Positions 18,150 to 26,795 are shown, counted from the stretch's first letter. The stretch is 64,000 bases of DNA from JAXDMU01 sp963762435 (GCA_963762435.1 CAVXLN010000003.1:1-64000), one strand, 5' to 3'. The notes: generated from the letters alone by a model not told the origin. Numbers and translations are program-made.

Positions 18150-20549
18150 TTGGTCTTTCGGGTCAACGCTAGGACGGTGCTGGAGCTAGGCTCCGAGCTC
18201 ATCAGCTCGGACATTATTGCGTTCTACGAGCTCATCAAGAATGCGTTCGACGCTGGCTCGCGCACTGGCGCGGACATTCGCTTCCAGATCGCCATGCGGA
18301 GGAACGACTATCTGCGCATCCGCGACAGGGCGCTGTCTCTCGGCGAAGTGAAGGCCTCCAAGGCAGAGCGGGCGGAACAACTGGCGGACCTGATCAGACA
18401 AGTGGCCGCAAAGCTCGATCTGTCGGCCGGCAGCGAAGCGGTCGCCAAGTTCAATGCGTTGGTCGAAGAGTCCGAAGATCTGAGCGACTTCGTGAAGCGT
18501 CTCGATGCCTGCTACGACGACCACAATGCCATCGTGATTTCCGATACCGGCAGCGGCATGTCTTTTGCCGATATCAGCACAAATTTCCTCACAATCGGGA
18601 CGCCCGCGCGCAAACGGGAGGTCGACCGGATACTGATTCAGGGGGGCGCGAAGACACCTCTGGGAGAAAAGGGAATTGGCCGACTGTCCGCGATGAGGCT
18701 CGGCGAGCGGCTGAGAATGGAGACGGCGCGCGCGGAAGATGCACGCCTGAACCTTTTAGAAATCGACTGGCGCATGTTCGAGAACCTTGACGCGATGATC
18801 GAGGACGTCGCCATCGAGCCGACCAGGGGACCTCGCAAGGAGAAGGATGGATGGCACGGCACGAAGCTCACGATCGGCGGGCTGCTTGAGGACTGGACCG
18901 AGAAGCGATTGCGAAAGTTCGCAGACTATGATTTTGCGCGACTGACCGATCCCTTCCTTGATCCGAAGGCAAGGCCGCGCGTTGCGCTCCATTGGAATGG
19001 CGAGCGCATTGCTATTCCTTGGCTCGACCCGGCCCTCGTCGAGAACGCGCATGCGAGCCTCACCGGAACCTATTCGGTTAAGGCCGGCGAGCCCACGCTC
19101 GAATTGAAGATGGTGGCGACCAAGCTAGGAAGCTTCGAGCATCCGCGCGAGACCGATGCATTGACGCTGACGCGGCCGGATCTGGAAGGATTGCTTGCGG
19201 GAACGGACAATCAGCTGCCCGAGAGCGCGCTGACTGCTGTTGGAGACTTCGATTTTGAGATCTACTGGTTCAACCGCCGATATCTGGCCAAGATCGACGC
19301 GATCGGAAACCAAGCCGCAGTGCGAGCTCTTGTGAAGAAGTGGTCGAGCATCATGCTCTTCCGCGACGGCTTCAGGGTCTTCCCGTACGGAGACGAAGAG
19401 GACGATTGGCTAGGCCTCGATGCTGTCGCTCTCGGCCGAACCGGATACGTGCTGAACAAGAACCAGTTCATCGGTCACGTTCGCATTTCGCGGGCCCGAA
19501 ACCCGGAATTGGTTGACCAAACAAATCGCGAAGGTCTGCGGGAGACGCCGGAGTCTAAGGTCTTCGAGGAGGTGCTGCATGACGCTGTCGCCGAAAGGCT
19601 ATGGAGCTTCTTCAAGGACGTCGACCTCCGTTACCGCAAGCGAACGGAGGACCTTGGCGATGTCAGGAAGGAAATCGTTGGCCTAGAAAGCAGGGCGAAG
19701 GCGGCACTCGGCAAGCTTCGTAAATTTGTTCCGCGCGAAGGCTTGGAGATCTTCACCGACCTTGAGCATTCGCTTCGCGAATTCCACGACCTCTCGACGA
19801 GAGCGCAACAACGCCTGGAGGAGGTAGAAGCCGACAGCAGGCAGATGGTGCAAATGGCGGGTGTCGGGCTCCTCGTCGAGATGGTGGCACACGAGCTTGC
19901 GCGGTCGACGGAGAGCGCCCTTGCATCCCTCGAAGGGCTACGCGGGAAGGACTTGCCGCAGGAGGTGAATGCGCGGCTCGACACACTGCGTGCTGAGATT
20001 AAGAGCGTGTCAAAACGCCTGCGTGTGCTCGACGAGGCGAGCGTTCCCGGCCGACAGCGGGCCGAGACCTTTGACCTCATACGGCTCGTGGAGGATCTGA
20101 AGGAGGGCCACGGCCCGCAGTTTGCGCGCCACAGTATCGACATGAGAATAAGGGCGCCGAAGGGACCCCTCCGGGTGAAGCTGGTGAAGGGCATGATTGT
20201 CCAGATACTCGAAAATCTCCTCTCGAATTCGGTCTACTGGATGAAGCTCCGGGCGGACCGCGAAGCAGGTTACCGGCCGGCGATCGACATTCGTATCGAA
20301 ACGGACCCTTTGACGATCCGGTTCTCGGACAACGGCCGCGGTATCGCACCGGATCACCGCGAGAGGGTTTTCCGCGCCTATTGGTCGCTCAAAGAAAAGT
20401 CGAAGCGTCGGGGGCTCGGCCTTTTCATCGCCGCATCAAACGCTACTGATCTCAAGGGGCGGCTAACATTGTCCGACAAGGCCGACAAGCAGACGGGTCA
20501 ACTCCACGAGTTCGTGCTCGAACTTCCCGACGCCGCGGTGGTCCGATGA
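18150..20549 (+). CDS. Dual-GHKL histidine-kinase-like ATPase
   Basis: 799 residues, TTG start at 18150 with a GGGGGGG/GGAT tract upstream. Two ATPase domains of the GHKL superfamily are visible. The N-terminal one (about 1-190) resembles Hsp90/MORC-type ATPases: ELIKNAFDA (E27, N31), SDTGSGM (~131) and GEKGIGRLSAMRLGE (~172). The C-terminal one resembles sensor kinases: an H-box-like MVAHELARSTES (~580), LENLLSNSVYWM, SDNGRGI (~727) and RRGLGLFIA (~752). No transmembrane segment was seen, so it should be a cytosolic sensor. The stop overlaps the next gene (ATGA), implying stoichiometric production of both. I do not recognise a named system for this architecture. Confidence 0.8.
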   Translation: MVFRVNARTVLELGSELISSDIIAFYELIKNAFDAGSRTGADIRFQIAMRRNDYLRIRDRALSLGEVKASKAERAEQLADLIRQVAAKLDLSAGSEAVAKFNALVEESEDLSDFVKRLDACYDDHNAIVISDTGSGMSFADISTNFLTIGTPARKREVDRILIQGGAKTPLGEKGIGRLSAMRLGERLRMETARAEDARLNLLEIDWRMFENLDAMIEDVAIEPTRGPRKEKDGWHGTKLTIGGLLEDWTEKRLRKFADYDFARLTDPFLDPKARPRVALHWNGERIAIPWLDPALVENAHASLTGTYSVKAGEPTLELKMVATKLGSFEHPRETDALTLTRPDLEGLLAGTDNQLPESALTAVGDFDFEIYWFNRRYLAKIDAIGNQAAVRALVKKWSSIMLFRDGFRVFPYGDEEDDWLGLDAVALGRTGYVLNKNQFIGHVRISRARNPELVDQTNREGLRETPESKVFEEVLHDAVAERLWSFFKDVDLRYRKRTEDLGDVRKEIVGLESRAKAALGKLRKFVPREGLEIFTDLEHSLREFHDLSTRAQQRLEEVEADSRQMVQMAGVGLLVEMVAHELARSTESALASLEGLRGKDLPQEVNARLDTLRAEIKSVSKRLRVLDEASVPGRQRAETFDLIRLVEDLKEGHGPQFARHSIDMRIRAPKGPLRVKLVKGMIVQILENLLSNSVYWMKLRADREAGYRPAIDIRIETDPLTIRFSDNGRGIAPDHRERVFRAYWSLKEKSKRRGLGLFIAASNATDLKGRLTLSDKADKQTGQLHEFVLELPDAAVVR

Positions 20550-22555
20550 GCGCCGTGTCCGATGTTCTGAAGAGCACGGGCTTCGGATCGGCGCTGATCG
20601 TTGACGACGCTTTCGACGACGTTCCCATCGCTGCCGACTTGGCGATGGACGAGGAAGCGTGGGCGATCTTCATGGACGATATCAACACAGATATCGACGT
20701 CGTTGAAGAAGCCTTCCCCGAATACAGAGAAAAGGATGCCAACGAGCTTAGAAGCTCTGATTACTTCGTAAAGGCGATGTATGAGTTGAGAGAAAAGCTG
20801 CGCCCGGAGCTATGGAACACTTTGTTTGAGGGCTATGAGCGCGATCGAGCAGCGGACCGGGATTTCCTGAATAAACTCGGGGAACGTTTATCCGCCGCCG
20901 GCCTGCAGGTGACAACAGCCGGCCGTAATCTCCCGGATGACGTGCACGAGTGCAGCATCATCTTTGCGGATCTCTTTCTCGGGGCCGCCCAGCAGGATTT
21001 TGACGTTGACAAGTCGATCCGCAGACTAGGTGAACTGATGGCGGGCCGCGAGAGCGCACCTCCCGCTGTGGTGTTGATGTCGCGGAGCCCCCGGCTGCAG
21101 GACAAGAAGGAGCGGTTTCGCGATGACGCGAAGATGGTAGGGGCGCTGTTCCGGGTCTACCGCAAGCAGGACCTGCTTGAAGGATCGACGGTCGAGACGA
21201 TTCTCGAACGTCTCGCGACGCACCATGCCGACGCGGTGCGCGTTGCTGCGTTCCTCGCCGCGTGGGAGGCGGGCCTCGGCGGCGCCGCGAGCGAGTTTAT
21301 GAAGCTAATGAGGCGGCTCGATCTCTCTGACTACAGCAAGATCCGAGAGGTTCTGCTCGACGTAGAGGGGCAGCCCCTCGGCAGCTACATGCTGGACGTT
21401 TTTGATCGCGTCCTCCAACATGAAATCGAAGGCCATGCGGCCACGATCTCCGCGGCGCAGGAGCTCAACGCTATCGACCCTTCAAAGTACCCCGCGCCAT
21501 ATATTGCCGGCTCTTCGGATCTGCAGGATCTTGTCGCGCGGTCGTTGTGGCAGAATGCCGAACGGCTGAAGGTGACGGGCAACACCGCAGGCATGCCGGT
21601 CAGCTTCGGCGACGTTCTCGTACGTCGTTCGAGGCTCGACCCCGCGGCGCCCGCAGCGGTGCCGGCGGATCAACCGGATGTCTTGGTCGTGCTTACGCCC
21701 GCCTGCGACCTAGTGCGAAACCCTGACAAACGGCGCGTGCTTCTCGTAGGGGGCACTCTGAAGGCGCTCGACACCAAGACCTGGAGATACAAGACCAAGG
21801 GCGTAACCACGCCGATTGTGCAGTTTCCGGACCAACCTCGCATGTCCATCGAATGGGACCTCGACGATCAACGGATGCTCAAGCGCGACGAACTGGGCGA
21901 TCTGATCCGTGTGGAGGGAGCCTATTCGGTTGGCCTGCGGCTCAGAGAAAGCAACGCGCTTGAGCTGCAGCAGCGCATGCTGTCCGAGATGGGACGCGTC
22001 GGACTTCTGAGCAAGATGCCCTTCACTTTCCCTGTGGAGGTTCGCATGTTTACGACCGATGGCGACGGGAAACCCAAGGCGCTCGAATTGCCTATTACGA
22101 CACGTGACGGAGGTGTTTGCATTACGGGACGCGACGCCGCCGGGGACGACCTGACGCAACTCGCTCTCACCGAATCCTCGGTCGACGAAATTCTCAACCT
22201 GATTCCGAAGATGGAAGAAGGGCAAGTCCCCGATCGCACTAGGGATACGCTCAGGAGACTTCAGGCTTCATCCTCGTTTCGGTCCCTACTCCAACGCGGC
22301 CTTAAGGTCCCGGCAGCCACCGCGAAGGGAATGCTTGCTCAGTTGAAAGTGCCAGCCGACAAGAAGGAGGGTGAGGAGAAACAAAGTGAGGAAGTTGTCG
22401 GGCTTATCGTGCGAAATCCCGGAGAGTTAATATCTCTTTCAGCCAACGAACAGAAGAGCGGTGCGCTCGTCATCGTCCTTAACGATATTGAACCCCACGC
22501 GATTCTAGTCGGCAATGTTGCCACGGCGGATGAGCGGGCCGGAGCGGAGAAGTAA
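20546..22555 (+). CDS. Receiver-like N-terminus fused to large uncharacterised region; partner of dual-GHKL kinase
   Basis: 669 residues, start coupled to the kinase stop. The first ~210 residues look like a response-regulator receiver with an insertion: acidic pair in ALIVDDAF (D20-D21), likely phospho-acceptor in IIFADLFLG (D142), VVLMSRSP (~176) and VYRKQDL with the conserved-lysine position (~206). The ~90 residues between the first and second motifs are longer than in ordinary receivers. The remaining ~450 residues (with QPDVLVVLTPACDLVRNPDKR near the middle) match no family I know and carry no DNA-binding HTH that I can see. Probably the effector or output of the kinase. Confidence 0.72.
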   Translation: MSAVSDVLKSTGFGSALIVDDAFDDVPIAADLAMDEEAWAIFMDDINTDIDVVEEAFPEYREKDANELRSSDYFVKAMYELREKLRPELWNTLFEGYERDRAADRDFLNKLGERLSAAGLQVTTAGRNLPDDVHECSIIFADLFLGAAQQDFDVDKSIRRLGELMAGRESAPPAVVLMSRSPRLQDKKERFRDDAKMVGALFRVYRKQDLLEGSTVETILERLATHHADAVRVAAFLAAWEAGLGGAASEFMKLMRRLDLSDYSKIREVLLDVEGQPLGSYMLDVFDRVLQHEIEGHAATISAAQELNAIDPSKYPAPYIAGSSDLQDLVARSLWQNAERLKVTGNTAGMPVSFGDVLVRRSRLDPAAPAAVPADQPDVLVVLTPACDLVRNPDKRRVLLVGGTLKALDTKTWRYKTKGVTTPIVQFPDQPRMSIEWDLDDQRMLKRDELGDLIRVEGAYSVGLRLRESNALELQQRMLSEMGRVGLLSKMPFTFPVEVRMFTTDGDGKPKALELPITTRDGGVCITGRDAAGDDLTQLALTESSVDEILNLIPKMEEGQVPDRTRDTLRRLQASSSFRSLLQRGLKVPAATAKGMLAQLKVPADKKEGEEKQSEEVVGLIVRNPGELISLSANEQKSGALVIVLNDIEPHAILVGNVATADERAGAEK

Positions 22556-22607
22556 CTCAAGACGTGGCCCGATGAACAAGAGCTAACACTGGTATTAGAG
22601 CATTCCA

Positions 22608-23966
22608 TTAAGCGGCGATACGCTGTTCCTGCTCGACCTGTGATTCGTCATCGCCGGAGGCTTTACGCAGAAAGCGGGCCAGAGCCGCTTTGCGGGATTC
22701 ACGGTCCAACGCGTAGGCTGTCTGCTTGAACTCCTTCCCGTCGAGCAGGCCAGCGATGTAACCGGCGATCGTGTCGGCGGCCATGATCAGCGCCGTGTCG
22801 AGCGTATGAATGTAATTGCTCGTTACAGAACCTTTCGAGTGCCCGACTAGGGCCGCGATTGTCATTTCCGTGAAGCCCAGGTCGTTGCCCAGGCTCGCGA
22901 AGCTGTGCCGAAGGACATGAGGTGTCACGTCGGAAAGCGACGAGTCCTTGAAGATCTGGTCCCAGTGCCTCGGGAATCCTCCGAACGCATTGTCGTCGCC
23001 GTAGCCAGAGATGACGTAGGTGCCGGTAGACGTCTTCTGGCGGTCTTCGAGAAGCTCCACGACCGGCAACCCGATGGGGCGGATCGACGTGCCCTCTTTG
23101 CTGTCGATCAGCCGAAGGCAGCTTCCGTCAACGTCTGCCTCAGCCCACTTCAGTCCGACAATTTCGCTTCGCCGGCAGCCTGTCAGCGCGATCAATCGAA
23201 TGATATCGACGCTCGGCGCGTATTTCTCATCCTCTTGGGCTTTGCGGAGCATGTCGCCCAAGGTCCGATACTCCGCCTCACTCAGTCGGCGTGTCCGGAC
23301 GGCATCCTTCGGCTTGCGAAGGCCGTGGGCGGGGTTGGTGCTGATAATCCCAGCCTCGATCGCATACGTGAGAATTCCGCCGAGAAGCCCAACGGTTCGC
23401 GCCGCTGTGCCGGCGCCGCCGCGTACAATGGCTTTGCCCCGCAATTTGTCCGTTTTCACCGACACCCGCGTCCTTCCGGCCATCACGTCCTTCAGCATCT
23501 TGTTCACGTCGGTCTTGGTGAGATCCTTCACCCGCCGCGTGCCGAGAAGCGGAACGATGTGCCGGTTGATCCGTCCGGTATCGGTGATGATCGTGTGGGG
23601 CTTCTTCGGTCGGCCGCCCTTTCCCATGATGAGGCCGGCGTTCATGTCATTCAGATAAAGGGTGCAGAGCTCCTTCACCGTGATGGCTTTGTGGTCGAGT
23701 TGGCGTTCCTCAGCAGGATTGTCGCCCTGCGCGACACGCCCCAACTGAACCTTCGCTTCCTGCCTCGCGCTTTCGGGGGTCCAAACGCCATGCAGGCCAA
23801 TCGTATAGCGGCGCGAGCGGCCCAGCGCTCGATATTGAAGGACATAACTGCGCTTGCCAGAAGCGAAGACGCGTAGGCCGAAACCTGGTAGTTCATCGTC
23901 CCAGATAACGTAGTCCTTCTCGCGGGACTCGGCGGCGTCGACGACCCGCTTGGTGAGCTTAGCCAT
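22608..23966 (-). CDS. int: Tyrosine-type site-specific integrase
   Basis: 452 residues from ATG 23966, chosen for GGGAGA upstream and for MAKLTKRVVDAAE, the usual start of the DUF4102 arm-binding domain. Then comes a SAM-like core-binding domain and a catalytic domain with TGCRRSEIVGLKW (Arg), HVLRHSFASL (HxxR), LVGHSKGSVTSNYIHT (His and nucleophile Tyr). The enzyme should integrate and excise the element at the tRNA-like att sequence found ~180 bp beyond its start. It converges on the receiver-like gene. The frame is intact. Confidence 0.93.
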   Translation of the reverse strand: MAKLTKRVVDAAESREKDYVIWDDELPGFGLRVFASGKRSYVLQYRALGRSRRYTIGLHGVWTPESARQEAKVQLGRVAQGDNPAEERQLDHKAITVKELCTLYLNDMNAGLIMGKGGRPKKPHTIITDTGRINRHIVPLLGTRRVKDLTKTDVNKMLKDVMAGRTRVSVKTDKLRGKAIVRGGAGTAARTVGLLGGILTYAIEAGIISTNPAHGLRKPKDAVRTRRLSEAEYRTLGDMLRKAQEDEKYAPSVDIIRLIALTGCRRSEIVGLKWAEADVDGSCLRLIDSKEGTSIRPIGLPVVELLEDRQKTSTGTYVISGYGDDNAFGGFPRHWDQIFKDSSLSDVTPHVLRHSFASLGNDLGFTEMTIAALVGHSKGSVTSNYIHTLDTALIMAADTIAGYIAGLLDGKEFKQTAYALDRESRKAALARFLRKASGDDESQVEQEQRIAA

Positions 23967-23997
23967 GGGAATTCTCCCGTCCAAGCTCCGGTTCTCG

Positions 23998-24030
23998 CGT
24001 AAGCACCACGTAAGCAGAGGGGCGTAAATC
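23998..24030. repeat. Three direct repeats near the integrase start
   Basis: CGTAAGCA at 23998 and 24009 and CGTAAATC at 24023, spaced 11 and 14 bp, just upstream of the integrase start on its coding strand. Near-helical spacing suggests integrase arm sites or binding sites for an excisionase or repressor. Confidence 0.45.
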
Positions 24031-24144
24031 GGAGCGTGTTTGAGAGTAAGCCAGAAGGCGTGAGATTTCAATTTGTTTAGTGATTAGAGTAGCATAGCGC
24101 ATCGGGGGCGGTCCTGTCGGGAATCGTCGTAATCAGGACTACTT

Positions 24145-24197
24145 CCTCCGAAGGCAGAGGCCGGACGTTCGAATCGTCTCGGGTCCGCCAGCTTCTC
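24145..24197 (+). repeat. att-like sequence, copy 1 (tRNA 3'-end fragment)
   Basis: 38 identical bases (24160-24197) recur at 25051-25088, and a further CCTCCGAAGG block (24145-24154) recurs at 25036 with a 5-bp different spacer. It reads as a tRNA 3' end: T-stem GGACG, T-loop TTCGAAT, then CGGGTCC, G, CCA. No 5' half (expected GGACCCG) lies upstream, so this is an attachment-site remnant rather than a tRNA gene. Confidence 0.8.
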
Positions 24198-24270
24198 TCA
24201 ATACCATGGCGAGATATCGGAGTGCCGTCCGGGATGAAGTGCCCAGGGCGCGGCAGCCTTCCCATAGCTC

Positions 24271-24314
24271 ATAGCCGATTGGCTATTGACCCGAAATTAG
24301 CTGATAGCTAATCT
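24271..24314 (+). promoter_or_regulatory. Promoter with two palindromic operators for the RelE/HTH module
   Basis: ATAGCC-GATT-GGCTAT (24271-24286) and TTAGCT-GAT-AGCTAA (24297-24311) are perfect inverted repeats. Between and across them lie TTGACC (24286-24291) and TAATCT (24309-24314) with 17-bp spacing, a plausible -35/-10. The toxin ATG is only 7 bp beyond the -10, so the mRNA would be nearly leaderless. The arrangement fits autorepression by the HTH antitoxin. Confidence 0.6.
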
Positions 24315-24321
24315 CACGCCG

Positions 24322-24579
24322 ATGTTCGACGTTCGCTTTAGCAGGTTGGCCGTCAAAGTCCTAACCAGGATTCCGCGGAACGCGGCCTTGATGATCCGGG
24401 AAAAAATCGATCAAGTTGCCCGGGATCCATACGCGCCGAACAACAATCTGAAGCCGCTCAAGGGCAGGCCCGGCTACCGCCTCCGGGTCGGCGATTGGCG
24501 GATTATCTACACTCTGGAAGAAGAGATCCGGGTGTTGTCGGTCGAGGAGGTCGGTCCGAGAGGAGGGATCTACGAATGA
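24322..24579 (+). CDS. RelE/ParE-superfamily toxin
   Basis: 85 residues with the RelE fold pattern: FSRLAVKVLTRIPRN near the N-terminus, LKPLKGRPGYRLRVGDWRIIYT in the middle and IRVLSVEEVGPRG at the end. The basic residues in RLRVGDWR correspond to those contacting mRNA in ribosome-dependent RelE RNases. The toxin is first in the operon and the antitoxin second, overlapping by 4 nt, the reverse order common in HigBA-like pairs. It lies between the two att copies. Confidence 0.9.
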   Translation: MFDVRFSRLAVKVLTRIPRNAALMIREKIDQVARDPYAPNNNLKPLKGRPGYRLRVGDWRIIYTLEEEIRVLSVEEVGPRGGIYE

Positions 24580-24944
24580 GCGTGTCTTACATTGAGCGGG
24601 ACGGTCAGCGCTTCGCCCTGGTTCCTGCCGAGACCTATCGGAAGATGCTCGAGGATCTGGAAGACCTTGAGGATATTCGCGCCTTCGACGCCGCCAAGTC
24701 TGCCGAGCCGCAGGAATATGTGCCGGCTTCCGTCGTTGATCGTCTAATCGCTGGCGAGAACCCCATCCGCGTCTGGCGCGATCATCGCGGCATGTCCGCA
24801 GCCGACTTGGCAACGGCAACGGAAATCTCGGCAGCTTATCTGTCTCAGCTCGAGCATGGGCGCCGCGAGGCTTCTCATAAGGTCCTGCGCAAGCTCGCGA
24901 CCGTGCTCAAGGTCGATATCGACGATCTGATCGGCTCGGCATGA
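24576..24944 (+). CDS. HTH (Xre-type) antitoxin
   Basis: 122 residues from ATG 24576 (AGGAGG 10 nt upstream; overlaps the toxin stop). The N-terminal ~50 residues are acidic and resemble a Phd-like dimer segment (FALVPAETYRKMLEDLEDLED), and the C-terminal ~60 residues form a Cro/C1-type HTH: WRDHRGMSAADLATATEISAAYLSQLEHGRR and VLRKLATVLKVDIDDLI. It should neutralise the RelE-like toxin and repress the promoter through the palindromes upstream. The open frame before 24576 is toxin coding sequence in another frame. Confidence 0.9.
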   Translation: MSVSYIERDGQRFALVPAETYRKMLEDLEDLEDIRAFDAAKSAEPQEYVPASVVDRLIAGENPIRVWRDHRGMSAADLATATEISAAYLSQLEHGRREASHKVLRKLATVLKVDIDDLIGSA

Positions 24945-25035
24945 CGAGACGGCCGATCGGACCAAAAGTGCTGGACCAAACCGGAGCACCCAGTCAGAAA
25001 ATCGTGGTTGTACGGTATCCGGAATAGAGCGCCGC

Positions 25036-25088
25036 CCTCCGAAGGTGGAAGCCGGACGTTCGAATCGTCTCGGGTCCGCCAGCTTCTC
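25036..25088 (+). repeat. att-like sequence, copy 2; probable right boundary of the element
   Basis: Second copy of the tRNA-3'-end-like sequence (perfect match at 25051-25088). To its right the gene content becomes ordinary chromosome-like. Two copies 891 bp apart bracket the RelE/HTH genes, suggesting either two successive insertions at the same tRNA or a cargo segment with its own att pair. Confidence 0.8.
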
Positions 25089-25213
25089 CCCAATGCTTCG
25101 GTAGGCGCGTTCGGAACTTTTCCGAATTCCGTCAAGATTTTCCCGGCTCGAGCGGCCAAGAGTGCAGCTGTCGCCGATAGACAGCCCCGGCCCCAGGCTC
25201 GCCAGGAGAATCC

Positions 25214-25576
25214 ATGACCCGGCTCGCTTTCTTCATCACGCTTGCGGCGTTGCCGCTCCTACTTGCGCTGCCGGCGCAGGCCGATCCCGCCGCAGAGTGC
25301 GCCTCATATGGGCTTTCGCCCGGCTCGGAGAGCTACAAATCCTGTGTTGCAGCAATGGCCGACGCCGAGAAGGCGTCCGGCGGCGCTCCAGCCGCGCCGA
25401 AGGGCGATCCCGATCAGCAGCGGGCGCAGATGCGGGCCGACATGGAGCGCCAGCGCGCTGCCATGCAGAAGGACATGGATGACCAGATGAACGCGGCACA
25501 GCATCCGGCCGACGGCAGCCCGACCAAATGCGTGACGACCGTCAACGGCACCAACACCTCGACGAGCTGCCCATGA
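25214..25576 (+). CDS. Small secreted protein, unknown function
   Basis: 120 residues with a signal peptide (FFITLAALPLLLALPAQA, cleavage near residue 23). The mature part has conserved-looking cysteines (AAECASYG, YKSCVAAM, TKCVTTV, TSCP at the end) and a charged helix in the middle (DQQRAQMRADMERQRAAMQ). Four cysteines suggest two disulfides in the periplasm. Its stop overlaps the start of the following DUF3592 gene (ATGA). No known family recognised. Confidence 0.75.
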   Translation: MTRLAFFITLAALPLLLALPAQADPAAECASYGLSPGSESYKSCVAAMADAEKASGGAPAAPKGDPDQQRAQMRADMERQRAAMQKDMDDQMNAAQHPADGSPTKCVTTVNGTNTSTSCP

Positions 25577-26193
25577 GCGACGAAGCTGGCCAGCTCCTGG
25601 CCCGTTGGGGCCTGGATCAGGTGACTCTCGTCATCGTGAAGTTCGGCCTCAAGCTGGGTTTCACCGCAGCGGGCATCTTGCTCGCCGCCGGCCTGTGGCG
25701 AGACGCGACCTATGGCGAACTGATCATGTTCGAACTGGGCGGCGGCGGCATGATCGTCCTCTTCGGCCTCCTCCGGGGTCTGTACGAAAGGCGATGGCGC
25801 CGCCGCGAGCAAAACTGGACCCGGGTCGAGGCGACAATCACCAAGTCCGAGGTGAAGCGGGCTTATCCCTGGGGCGGCGGATCCGACCGCTTCTATGCCC
25901 CCGATGTCCGATACCGTTTCAGGCTCGACGGCGTCGACCGTGAAGGCACGCGCGTGCAGATGGATGCGGGCTCGAACACGAGCGAGGCCGATGTCACGGA
26001 ATGGGTCGCGCGCTATCCGGTCGGCGCTACCGTTCCCGCACTCTGCGACCCCAAGAAGCCCCAGCACAGCGTGTTGGAGCTCGATGATGACGGCAGCGGT
26101 CTCATCACCCTCGCGATGGGCGCTGCCCCGGCTTTCGTGCTCTTTGCAGTCATCTGCGCACTGCTCGACAAATTCCCGCCCTCGATGCCCTGA
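25573..26193 (+). CDS. DUF3592-like membrane protein
   Basis: 206 residues from ATG 25573, coupled to the upstream gene. Two hydrophobic N-terminal segments (~18-40 and ~48-68) are followed by WTRVEATITKSEVKR, YAPDVRYRFRLDGVDREG and YPVGATVPALCDPKKPQHSVLE, the extracytoplasmic beta-domain pattern of DUF3592, and a last TM helix (~183-200). Function of the family is unknown; the membrane location is clear. Confidence 0.78.
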   Translation: MSDEAGQLLARWGLDQVTLVIVKFGLKLGFTAAGILLAAGLWRDATYGELIMFELGGGGMIVLFGLLRGLYERRWRRREQNWTRVEATITKSEVKRAYPWGGGSDRFYAPDVRYRFRLDGVDREGTRVQMDAGSNTSEADVTEWVARYPVGATVPALCDPKKPQHSVLELDDDGSGLITLAMGAAPAFVLFAVICALLDKFPPSMP

Positions 26194-26207
26194 GGGGGAC
26201 CGACAGC

Positions 26208-26795
26208 ATGGCAATGACCGCACCCAGTCCCGCGCCGCCCGGCCCCATCGTCCGCAGCGGCAACCTCATCGTGGCGCCGCGCGGCGCCGATTTTTCGAGC
26301 TGCTGCTTCCAATGCGCCGCGGCACCGGCAGGGCGGCCGATCGTGAAGCATCTGGCGGCGAGTTGGAGCGCCGTCTTCGACCGCGGCGGGATGATGGCGG
26401 TGGGCGGCACCGCCGGTTTGATCCTGTTTCTGATCGATTTCCTGCTTCTTATCCTATGGTTCGCCTGGTGGATCGTCGATCGGCCGAAGGCGCGGCAGCG
26501 TCGCGTGAGCTTCGGCCTTTGCCTCCGGCATCGCCGGCGGCGGTCCCTGTTTCGCTGGCTCACACTCGCGGGATTCCCTCTCGGCATCGCCTTGGTGCTG
26601 GTCGGCATCTTCGGCAACCAGCCCGACGAGTGGGATCTGCTGACCTATTTGCCGGGATTCGTCCTCATTTTCGGCGGGTTCATGGCGATAAGTCTCAACC
26701 GCGATCCCAAGCTATCCACCGAGAACGAGCGGTTTCTATGGATTGCCAATGCGGGCGCGCCGTTCCTCGCGCATCTGCCCCGCGGGAATATCTGA
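26208..26795 (+). CDS. Membrane protein of unknown function
   Basis: 195 residues. A cysteine cluster lies near the N-terminus (SSCCFQC, ~residues 30-36), a strong double-length hydrophobic stretch at ~residues 66-88 and further helices at ~118-133 and ~145-162. The spacing of cysteines hints at a metal site but the second half of a zinc ribbon is not evident. It follows the DUF3592 gene by 14 nt in the same direction, so the three small envelope genes from 25214 may form an operon. Confidence 0.7.
   Translation: MAMTAPSPAPPGPIVRSGNLIVAPRGADFSSCCFQCAAAPAGRPIVKHLAASWSAVFDRGGMMAVGGTAGLILFLIDFLLLILWFAWWIVDRPKARQRRVSFGLCLRHRRRRSLFRWLTLAGFPLGIALVLVGIFGNQPDEWDLLTYLPGFVLIFGGFMAISLNRDPKLSTENERFLWIANAGAPFLAHLPRGNI

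Larger units (their letters stand above)
23967..24321. other. 355-bp gap between integrase and RelE gene
   Basis: No gene seen. It holds the integrase leader, three CGTAA direct repeats, the first att-like copy and, at its right end, the operator/promoter of the RelE module. A short minus-strand open frame here encodes the peptide typical of antisense tRNA sequence (DSNVRP) and is not a gene. Confidence 0.7.

Noticed and set aside
24077..24265. Small minus-strand frame containing SWRTRDDSNVRP, and a similar one at 24,875-25,159
   Set aside because: This peptide is the well-known artefact of reading a tRNA T-arm (GTTCGAATC) on the reverse strand; both frames fall on the two att copies.
24100..25100. 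Complete tRNA gene at either att copy
   Set aside because: The 3' half is convincing but no matching 5' acceptor strand, D-arm or anticodon arm was found upstream of either copy.
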